Source: Candidatus Rokuibacteriota bacterium (GTDB taxonomy: Bacteria; Methylomirabilota; Methylomirabilia; Rokubacteriales; CSP1-6). Taken from it: 33,141 bases of DNA. The number at the start of each line of letters is the position of its first letter. The stretch's first letter is position 1. The notes below the pieces were generated by a model. It ran no database searches. It was not told the origin of the DNA and saw only the letters and a list, made by a program, of their open reading frames with translations. Positions 1-9,006 of this stretch are shown here, in pieces. The translations under genes and the position numbers were made by a program. The DNA lies in the NCBI GenBank assembly GCA_003220475.1, contig QHSO01000005.1, positions 12,568 through 45,708 on the forward strand, written 5' to 3'.

Positions 1-580
1 TGTCCGCGGTGACGCGCATCTGCTCGGGCAGGCCGTGCGCCTGCACCTCCATGTAGTAGTAGTCGCGGCCGAAGACTTCCTGATACCACCCCGCGGTCTG
101 TCGCGCCTTGTCGACATCGCCGGCAGACAGCGCGCGCGAGACCTCGGAGTTCAGGCATCCGGACAGCACGAGCAGCCCGTCCGCGTGCTTGGCCAGCAGC
201 TCGCGGTCCACGCGCGGCTTGTAGTAGAAGCCGTCGAGGTAGGCCTTGGAGACGAGCTTGATGAGATTCTTGTACCCGGCGAGATCGCGCACGAGCACGG
301 TAAGGTGGTTGGCGCCCTCGTAGCCGCCGTCCTGGCCGCCGCGCTCGGTGTGCTTGCCGGGCGCGACGTAGAGCTCGCATCCCAGGATCGGCTTGATGCC
401 GGCCTTCTGCCCGGCGAGATAGAAGTCGATGCCGCCGAACAGGTTGCCGTGATCGGTCAGCGCGATCGCGGGGAACTTGAGGTCCTTGGCTTTTTTGACG
501 AGCTTCTCGAGCTGGGCGGCCCCGTCGAGCAGGCTGTATTCGGAGTGGACGTGGAGGTGGACGAACTCGGCGTGCTGCAC
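1..580 (-). CDS. dnaE: DNA polymerase III alpha subunit, N-terminal part (partial)
   Basis: Catalytic subunit of the replicative DNA polymerase. The window holds only the first ~193 codons, which form the PHP domain; the gene runs off the left edge. The start is a GTG at 580. It is the only usable one, because the guaA stop TAA lies 9 nt upstream in the same frame. PHP motifs are clear: HLHVHSEYSLLDG at residues 8-20, LTDHGNLFG at 41-49 and KPILGCE at 63-69. His8, His10, Asp43, His44 and Glu69 sit where metal ligands lie in PHP domains with intact metal sites. From memory, the E. coli protein has lost several of these. The gene follows guaA directly and is probably co-transcribed with guaB3-guaA. 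No clear Shine-Dalgarno sequence precedes it. Identification is secure; an active PHP nuclease is inferred. Confidence 0.96.
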   Translation of the reverse strand, partial: MQHAEFVHLHVHSEYSLLDGAAQLEKLVKKAKDLKFPAIALTDHGNLFGGIDFYLAGQKAGIKPILGCELYVAPGKHTERGGQDGGYEGANHLTVLVRDLAGYKNLIKLVSKAYLDGFYYKPRVDRELLAKHADGLLVLSGCLNSEVSRALSAGDVDKARQTAGWYQEVFGRDYYYMEVQAHGLPEQMRVTAD

Positions 581-589
581 GATGCGCGG

Positions 590-2398
590 TTACTCGAGCT
601 CGATGGTGGCGGGGGGCTTGTTCGTGACGTCGTAGAGCACGGCGTCGACACCGTCCAGCTCGCCGAGCGCGCGCGCCAGCTCGCTCACCACGGGCGCGGG
701 CAGCCGCGCGAAATCCGCGGTCATGCCGTCGCGCGAATTCACCGGGCGCAGCACGATCGTCTCCCGCCCGGCCGCGGCGCCGAGCGGCAGCATCGCCACC
801 GGCATCTGCCAGATCGCGTCGTAGAGTCCGCGGGCGCGCACGATCCGGGTCACCAGCGCGTCGGCGGCACGCAGCAGCGCGACACGCTCGCGCGTGAGCG
901 AGGCGGGATGAATCGCCACGCGGCCGAATGCGGCGCCGGCGCGCTCGTAGACGAGCGCGCCGACACGGTTGATCGTCCGGTGCTCGTTCGTCACGCGCCG
1001 GGCCAGCGCGCCCGCCGCCTCGACATCGGCGAGTCCCGCAAGGACGAGCAGCCGCGAGTAGCTGCGCTCGTCCCCCTGCACGCCGACCGTGCGCACCGGG
1101 ACGATCCAGCCCGCGACGCCATTCGGTAGCGAGAGTGCGGCCGGCTCGACGGCCGCGTGCGCCTCGGCGGCCACACAGCGCACGGCGAGGCCCGGGCCGG
1201 GGAACGGGTGGCGCCACACGACGTCGTGCGGCAGGCCGAGTTCCTCACCGAGCACGCGAACCTCGTCCTTGTAGAACTCGACGAGGGGCTCGATCACGCG
1301 GCCGGCTTCGAGCAGCGCCTGGATGCGCTCGACGCGGTTGTGGTGCGTCTTGATCTTCGCGGCGTGGCGGGCGCCGCCGGACTCGATCGTATCGGGATAG
1401 ATCGTCCCCTGCCCGAGCAGCCACTCGTCCTCACGCAAGCGCAGCCGCGCGAACTCGTCCTCCTGCACGGCGACGAACGTCTCGCCGATGATCGCGCGCT
1501 TGTCCTCGGGATGCGTCACCCCCTGGAGCCGGCCGAAGAAGTCGGCGCTGCGGTCGGCCAGGCGCACGGCGCGCTCGCCGAACGTGTTGCGCAGATACTG
1601 CATGGCTTCCGCATCGCCCTCGCGCATGAAGCCCGTATCGACGTACAGGCCGAGCACACGCTCGGCGCCGAGCGCGCGCGCGCACAGCGTGAAGGCGACC
1701 GTGGAGTCCACGCCGCCGCTGATCAGGAAGAACACCTTGCGGTCGCCGGCGACACGCCGGATGTCGGCGATCACGTGCTCGACCCGTGCGCGCGGATCCC
1801 AGTCTTTCTCGCAACGGCACTGATCAAAGACGAAGTTTCGGTAAATCTCCGTGCCGTACTCGGTGTGCACGACCTCGGGATGAAACTGCAGACCGAAGAG
1901 CTTTCGGTCGGGATGGTGAATTACGGCGATCGCGCAGTCATCTGTCGAGCCGCCAACCTTGAATCCGGGGGGCTGTGTCTGGACGGTGTCTCCGTGGCTC
2001 ATCCACACGGTGAACTTCAGATCCGAGTCCTGTCTCGAGGGAATTTTGGTGAAAAGCGCACAGTCGTTGGCGGCGGTTAACGTTGCGTGTCCATATTCCT
2101 TCGTCACGCCGGCTTTGACGCTATCCAATCCGCCGAGATCGCGCGCCAATAGTTGGTGACCATAACAAATGCCCAGCACAGGGACATCAAGCTTATAAAT
2201 CGCGGTATCCACCGAGGGACTGGAGGGCTCGGTGACGCTGGCCGGCCCGCCCGAAATGATGATGCCTTTCACCTGACGAAGCTCGGAAGCGGGTGTGGCG
2301 ATATCCGCGACGACGGCGTGCACGCCCAGGTCGCGGATGCGGCGAGCGATCAGATGGCAGTACTGCCCGCCCGCATTGAGGACGACGATCTGGTTCAC
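590..2398 (-). CDS. guaA: GMP synthase (glutamine-hydrolysing), long form
   Basis: Converts XMP to GMP using ATP and glutamine, the last step of guanine nucleotide synthesis. The glutamine amidotransferase domain spans about residues 1-195, with nucleophile Cys78 in GICYGHQ and His173/Glu175 in QFHPEV. The ATP-pyrophosphatase domain follows, with the PP-loop SGGVDS at 227-232 and the substrate-binding HPFPGPGLA segment near 400. The C-terminal dimerisation domain ends in YDVTNKPPATIELE. At 602 residues it is longer than the usual ~510-525 bacterial enzyme. The extra length lies in the C-terminal part, and the pattern resembles the long GMP synthases of eukaryotes. Codons 1-200 (about 1800-2398) are much less GC-rich than the rest of the gene. 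It starts 13 nt after guaB3 and is followed by dnaE. Function is certain; the cause of the mosaic composition is open. Confidence 0.97.
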   Translation of the reverse strand: MNQIVVLNAGGQYCHLIARRIRDLGVHAVVADIATPASELRQVKGIIISGGPASVTEPSSPSVDTAIYKLDVPVLGICYGHQLLARDLGGLDSVKAGVTKEYGHATLTAANDCALFTKIPSRQDSDLKFTVWMSHGDTVQTQPPGFKVGGSTDDCAIAVIHHPDRKLFGLQFHPEVVHTEYGTEIYRNFVFDQCRCEKDWDPRARVEHVIADIRRVAGDRKVFFLISGGVDSTVAFTLCARALGAERVLGLYVDTGFMREGDAEAMQYLRNTFGERAVRLADRSADFFGRLQGVTHPEDKRAIIGETFVAVQEDEFARLRLREDEWLLGQGTIYPDTIESGGARHAAKIKTHHNRVERIQALLEAGRVIEPLVEFYKDEVRVLGEELGLPHDVVWRHPFPGPGLAVRCVAAEAHAAVEPAALSLPNGVAGWIVPVRTVGVQGDERSYSRLLVLAGLADVEAAGALARRVTNEHRTINRVGALVYERAGAAFGRVAIHPASLTRERVALLRAADALVTRIVRARGLYDAIWQMPVAMLPLGAAAGRETIVLRPVNSRDGMTADFARLPAPVVSELARALGELDGVDAVLYDVTNKPPATIELE

Positions 2399-2411
2399 GG
2401 GCGGCGCGGCC

Positions 2412-3572
2412 CTACCGCGGACGCCCCAGCTTCTGGGCTTGCTGGAACACCTTGCCCTCGGTCTTGATGGTGGGCGCGATGATGATCTCGGTCTGTTGCA
2501 GCTCGCGGATCGACTGCGCCCCCACCGAGCCCATGCAGGTGCGAATGGCGCCGACGAGATTCAGCGTGCCGTCTTCCGTGAACGCCGGCCCGAACAGGAT
2601 CTGGTCGAGCGAGCCCGCAATGCCCACGCGGATACGCGTGCCGCGCGGCAGGTTCGCGTGCGGCGTGGCCATGCCCCAGTGGTAGCCGCGGCCGGGGGCC
2701 TCGGTGGCACGCGCGAAGGCCGAGCCGATCATCACGGCATCGGCGCCCGAGGCGAACGCCTTGCACACGTCGCCGCCCGTCGTCATGCCGCCGTCGGTGA
2801 TGACGGGAATGTAGCAGCCGGTCTTCTTGTAGTGGAAATCGCGCGCGGCGGCCGCGTCCGCCGTCGCCGTCACCTGCGGTACGCCGAGGCCGAGCACCTC
2901 GCGGCTCGTGCAGGCGGCGCCCGGCCCCACGCCGATCAGCAGCGCGTCGGCACCCACCTCCATCAGCTCCAGGCACGCTTCGTACGTCACGACGTTGCCG
3001 ATCACGAGCGGGATTGCGAGCGACTTCTTGAGCTTGCGCAAGTCGACCGGCGTGTACTCGGTGGCGACGTGCCGCGCGGTGGTGACCGTGGACTGGACGA
3101 CGAAGATGTCGGCGCCCGCCTCCTGCGCGATCTGGCCAAAGCGCTCGGCGCGCTGCGGGATCGACGACACGACGGCGGGCCCGCCGCCCTTTTTGATCTC
3201 GCGAATGCGCTGGTGGATCAGCTCTTCCTTGATCGGCTCGCTGTAGATCGACTGGATGATCTTGGTCGCTTCTTCCTGGCTGGCCGAGACGATGCGGTCG
3301 AGGACGTCCTCAGGGTTCGCGTAGCGCGAGAACACGCCCTCGAGATTGAGCACGGCGAGGCCTCCGAGGCGTCCCATCTCGATCGCCAGCTTGGGGCCGA
3401 CCACGCCGTCCATGGCGGCGGCGATGATCGGAATGCCGTACTGGTGGCCACACAGCTCCCAGGAGACGTCGACCTCATTGGGATTGACGGTGAGAGTGCC
3501 CGGCACGAGCGCGATATCGTCGAAACCGTACGCTGCCCTGGCCTTGCGCCCTCGCCCGACCCACATTCCCAT
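2412..3572 (-). CDS. guaB3: GuaB3-family IMP dehydrogenase (no CBS domains)
   Basis: Predicted to oxidise IMP to XMP with NAD+, the step before GuaA. The 386-residue protein is one TIM barrel without the CBS pair found in ordinary GuaB. Its N-terminus ([20 protein letters not shown]) and active-site loop match the GuaB3 branch known from actinobacteria and cyanobacteria. The loop [13 protein letters not shown] carries catalytic Cys221; the phosphate-binding [11 protein letters not shown] follows at about 260. The start is ATG 3572, backed by a strong GGGAGGA at 3578-3584 and by the conserved N-terminus. A consensus promoter and a leader with competing hairpins lie upstream. It heads a guaB3-guaA-dnaE unit, so XMP formation and use are coupled. 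GuaB3 activity was long assigned by homology only, so a GMP reductase-like role is a less likely alternative. Confidence 0.93.
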   Translation of the reverse strand: MGMWVGRGRKARAAYGFDDIALVPGTLTVNPNEVDVSWELCGHQYGIPIIAAAMDGVVGPKLAIEMGRLGGLAVLNLEGVFSRYANPEDVLDRIVSASQEEATKIIQSIYSEPIKEELIHQRIREIKKGGGPAVVSSIPQRAERFGQIAQEAGADIFVVQSTVTTARHVATEYTPVDLRKLKKSLAIPLVIGNVVTYEACLELMEVGADALLIGVGPGAACTSREVLGLGVPQVTATADAAAARDFHYKKTGCYIPVITDGGMTTGGDVCKAFASGADAVMIGSAFARATEAPGRGYHWGMATPHANLPRGTRIRVGIAGSLDQILFGPAFTEDGTLNLVGAIRTCMGSVGAQSIRELQQTEIIIAPTIKTEGKVFQQAQKLGRPR

Positions 3573-3590
3573 GTCGTTCCTCCCGGCTCG

Positions 3591-3630
3591 CCCGGCGTTC
3601 CCCGCCGGGGGCCCTATCCCAAATATAGGG
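3591..3630 (-). promoter_or_regulatory. guaB3 5' leader with two hairpins
   Basis: Between the predicted transcription start (about 3657) and the guaB3 ATG lie two inverted repeats. The first pairs 3612-3617 (CCCTAT) with 3625-3630 (ATAGGG). The second pairs 3591-3597 with 3603-3609, a perfect 7-bp GC stem with a 5-nt loop. In the transcript the 5' arm of the second stem (CCCGGC, 3609-3604) could instead pair with GCCGGG at 3587-3582. That sequence overlaps the first three bases of the Shine-Dalgarno site. Two competing folds of this kind can control translation. No known riboswitch class was recognised. The pairing is visible; regulation is inferred. Confidence 0.45.
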
Positions 3631-3663
3631 GGCGCCCGGCCGATCGATCACTAGATTTGGTGC

Positions 3664-3692
3664 AGTATAGCGGCCGACCCCGCGGGTGTCAA
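3664..3692 (-). promoter_or_regulatory. Sigma-70-type promoter of the guaB3-guaA-dnaE unit
   Basis: On the minus strand the -35 box TTGACA (3692-3687) is separated by exactly 17 nt from a -10 box TATACT (3669-3664). The -35 is a perfect consensus match and the -10 matches 5 of 6. Transcription would begin near 3657 and leave a leader of about 85 nt before the guaB3 ATG. The promoter lies just after the coaX stop codon, in a short stretch less GC-rich than its surroundings. Confidence 0.8.
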
Positions 3693-3706
3693 TCCAGCGC
3701 GCTGCG

Positions 3707-4477
3707 TCACCGGCCCCGGGCCTGCGTCCACAGGATGCGCAGGCCCTCGAGCCCGAGATCTTCGTTCACCTGGTCGAGGGAGCGCGCCACCCCGGCGATG
3801 AGCCGCGCGTTCCCCCCGGTGGCGATGACCTTGGGTTTGCCTGCCATCTCGGCCTTCATGCGGTCCACGAGCCCATCCACGAGGCCGGCGTAGCCGTAGA
3901 CGACGCCCGACTGGATGTTGGTCACCGTGTTCCGTCCGATGGCCTCCTTGGGCCGCACCAGCTCCACGCGGAACAGCCGCGCGGCGCGCGCGACGAGCGC
4001 CTCGGTCGAGATCGCGATGCCCGGGGCGATGGCGCCGCCGATGAATTCGCCCGCGGCGTTCACGCAGTCGAAGCGGGTCGTGGTGCCGAGGTCCACGACG
4101 ATCAGCGGCGGCCCATAGAGTGCCGACGCGGCGACGCACATGATGACGCGGTCGGCGCCGACCTCACGCGGATGATCCACGGCGAGCGGCAGGGCGTTGG
4201 TCACGCCGGGCTCGACGCAGAACGGGCTCACGTTGAAATACTTCTCGGCCATCCACTCCAGCGTCTGCTGGATCGGCGGCACGACGTTGGAGATGGCGAC
4301 GCCCTCGATCTGTCGCGCCTCGACGGCGCGTGAGCGGAGCAGCGTCTCGATGAACATGCCGTACTCGTCGGCGGTCTGCTCGCGACGCGTCGTGAGTCGC
4401 CACGACACGCGCAGCCGATCGCCGTCGTACACGCCGACCTTGGTGTTGGTGTTGCCGACCTCGAGCACGAGCAGCAC
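3707..4477 (-). CDS. coaX: Type III pantothenate kinase
   Basis: Phosphorylates pantothenate, the first step of coenzyme A synthesis, in the cytoplasm. The 256-residue length and motif order fit the CoaX family. An N-terminal VGNTNT loop is followed by DEYGM, VVPPI, the pantothenate-binding REVGADR, a VVDLGTTTRFD segment, GGAIAPGI, SGVVYGY and the late IATGG. One oddity is that the family's N-terminal DxGNTN motif reads ExGNTN here (Glu6 encoded by GAG), and the usual Thr after GTAT is Arg (TTTRFD). The rest of the active site looks intact, so activity is likely but not assured. The GTG start at 4477 lies one base after the birA stop. The valS-birA-coaX order implies one transcript, and birA-coaX adjacency is common in bacteria. 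Confidence 0.94.
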   Translation of the reverse strand: MLLVLEVGNTNTKVGVYDGDRLRVSWRLTTRREQTADEYGMFIETLLRSRAVEARQIEGVAISNVVPPIQQTLEWMAEKYFNVSPFCVEPGVTNALPLAVDHPREVGADRVIMCVAASALYGPPLIVVDLGTTTRFDCVNAAGEFIGGAIAPGIAISTEALVARAARLFRVELVRPKEAIGRNTVTNIQSGVVYGYAGLVDGLVDRMKAEMAGKPKVIATGGNARLIAGVARSLDQVNEDLGLEGLRILWTQARGR

Positions 4478-4478
4478 G

Positions 4479-5206
4479 TCAGAGGACTCCGACCTCGCCG
4501 GCCACGATGCGGTGTCGCCGCTCGCCGTCCTGCAGCACCAGCGCGCCGTCGACGTCGAGATCGACGGCGACGCCGGTGATGCCGTCCACGGACACGCGAC
4601 GGCCGATCGTATCGGCGAGGACGAGCCAGCGGGCGCGAATCGGCGCCAGCCCGTCGCGCTCGAGACACGCCCGCCAGCCGTCGAAGGCCTCGAGCAGCGC
4701 CGTCAGCATCGCGTCGCGGTCCACGATCCGCTCCGTCTCGCGCAGCACCGACGTGGCGCGCGCGGCGAGGCTCGCGGGAAACTCGCGCTGACCGAGGTTG
4801 ATGCCGATGCCGACGGCGATCACCCCGGGCCCGCCCGCGGGCCCCGCGACACCGGCGGCCGGCATGCGGCTCTCGAGCAGGATGCCGGCGATCTTCCGGT
4901 CGCCGACCAGGACGTCGTTGGGCCACTTCAGGCGCGCGCTCAGCGACGCCGCACGCGCGAGCGCATCCGCGACGGCCAGCGCGCTGACGAGCGAGTACCC
5001 GCCCCACCGCTCCGGGGTGCCGCGCGGCCGCACGAGAATGGACGTCAGCAGGCTCGTGCCCGGCGCCGCGTCCCACGCGCGGCCGCGACGGCCGCGGCCG
5101 GCCGCCTGATAGTCGGCGACCACGACGGTGCGATCCGACGCGCCCTGCGCGGCCAGGTCGAAGATCGTGCTCTGCGTGGAGTCCACGCGCGGCAGGTGGA
5201 CGATCG

Positions 5207-5210
<4 letters not shown>
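4479..5210 (-). CDS. birA: Biotin--[acetyl-CoA-carboxylase] ligase (no DNA-binding domain)
   Basis: Activates biotin with ATP and attaches it to the biotin carboxyl carrier protein of acetyl-CoA carboxylase. The ATP/biotin loop GRGRRGRAW lies near residues 38-46, KWPNDVLVG and KIAGILLE follow, and a small C-terminal SH3-like domain ends the protein. There is no N-terminal helix-turn-helix, so it should be a pure ligase without the repressor role of E. coli BirA. The ATG at 5210 is chosen because it overlaps the valS stop as ATGA, which suggests translational coupling; a GTG at 5219 is possible. The coaX start follows one base after the stop. Length (~243 residues) is typical of the short form. 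Confidence 0.95.
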
Positions 5211-7837
<2,627 letters not shown>

Positions 7838-7849
7838 GCGCGGTGCGTC

Positions 7850-7878
7850 ATTGTAGCGAGGTCCGTGAGGCCGGTCCA
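7850..7878 (-). promoter_or_regulatory. Putative valS promoter with very short leader
   Basis: Minus-strand -35 TGGACC (7878-7873, 4 of 6 consensus) lies 17 nt from -10 TACAAT (7855-7850, 5 of 6). The predicted start site near 7844 leaves only about 7 nt before the valS ATG at 7837, so the message would be almost leaderless. No Shine-Dalgarno sequence precedes the ATG, which is consistent with this. Function is not shown by sequence alone. Confidence 0.5.
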
Positions 7879-7912
7879 CCCCAGACGCAGGCTCACTCCG
7901 CGGAGATTGTCG

Positions 7913-8968
7913 TTATTGCAGCACGGGGCTGATGGCCGCGAGACGCCAGCGGATGCCGGCTCGACGGAACGTGAGCGTCCACGGCCGGCGTTCGGTGTCC
8001 GTGGCCGCGATCGACACGGTCTCGCGCATTCCGTCGGCGGCATCGCACGCGGGCTCCGGCACGAGTCCCGGCAGCCGCGAGCGCACCGTGGCGTCGGGCA
8101 CGACGGCGGCCACCGCGGTCTCGTCGCCCTCCGCGAGCGCCGCGAACAGGCGCTCGACCGTCGCTCGAAGCTCGCGGTGCCACGCATTGTGCTGCTGTCG
8201 GCTCACTCGCGCGAGCGTGCCCTGCGTGGGAATCAGCCGGTACACGTCCTCTTGCTCGGTCTGGCCGTCGCAGCCGGGCGTCCAGCCCGGATAGTGCAGC
8301 TCGTAGCGCAGCCGTACCTCGCCGGCGCGCACGAGCCACGCGCGCGCGTAGAGACCGTCGGGAAAGAGCGTGGCGGTCGACCAGGTCACGCGCACCCCGT
8401 CGGCGTGAGCACGGACGAGGTCGACCCGCAGCGGCCGCGTGCCGCGCCCGGAGGGCGTGCCCTCCCACGTGGCGAGAAACTGTGGCTCACCGCCGCCGAG
8501 CGGCGTCACGCTGGGGCGGCCATCGCGATAGAGCGTGGCCAGCAACGCCGCCTCGTCGCGCAGCGGGCCATAGACCCGCACGCTGTTGCCGCCGCCCACG
8601 TCGCTCAGACGGAAGGCGCCGACCACGAGCGGCCCGAGCCGCGTCAGCCGGAACTGCGCGTAGCCCCACGCGTCACCGAACGCGTCCAGGCGATCCTGCA
8701 GGAATTCCGACGACGCGAAGACACCGCCGGAGGCGAGGCTCTCCACGATCTCGTCGTCCAGGAGCGCATAGATGTCGCGGTAGGCCTCGGCGGGGTTCGC
8801 GTCGAGATCGCCGAGGGCCAGGCGCGAGGACGCGAGCTCACGGAAGCGCTCCAGGCGGTCGGGCGCACCGCCCGTCCGGGTGCGCGTCGCCGCGAGCGTG
8901 GACGTCGCGCCGACCGTCGCGAGGAGGGCGGCGAAGACGAGCAGCGTCCGGCGCCGGAACCGCGTCAC
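7913..8968 (-). CDS. Secreted protein of unknown function
   Basis: I do not recognise a named family. The 351-residue product starts with an Arg-rich stretch and a hydrophobic core (about residues 8-27), consistent with a signal peptide ending near TLAA. The middle has an Arg/Asp-rich beta-type pattern, with Cys in a TPGCDGQTEQEDVY segment. The last ~90 residues (VERLFAALAEGDETAVAAVVPD to the end) resemble an NTF2/SnoaL-like fold: a helix pair followed by strands ending RRAGIRWRLAAISPV. The start is a GTG at 8968. The gene is divergent from lptFG with only a few dozen bases between them, so the two may share a control region. Location outside the inner membrane is inferred from the signal peptide. 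The function is unknown. Confidence 0.75.
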   Translation of the reverse strand: MTRFRRRTLLVFAALLATVGATSTLAATRTRTGGAPDRLERFRELASSRLALGDLDANPAEAYRDIYALLDDEIVESLASGGVFASSEFLQDRLDAFGDAWGYAQFRLTRLGPLVVGAFRLSDVGGGNSVRVYGPLRDEAALLATLYRDGRPSVTPLGGGEPQFLATWEGTPSGRGTRPLRVDLVRAHADGVRVTWSTATLFPDGLYARAWLVRAGEVRLRYELHYPGWTPGCDGQTEQEDVYRLIPTQGTLARVSRQQHNAWHRELRATVERLFAALAEGDETAVAAVVPDATVRSRLPGLVPEPACDAADGMRETVSIAATDTERRPWTLTFRRAGIRWRLAAISPVLQ

Positions 8969-9006
8969 GGAGGGTATGGTACAACAGTCGGGTGAAGTGG
9001 CCAGCG

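Noticed and set aside
2295-3893. A 532-codon plus-strand open frame opposite guaB3.
   Set aside because: It crosses the guaB3 gene, its promoter and the coaX end, and shows no recognisable motif.
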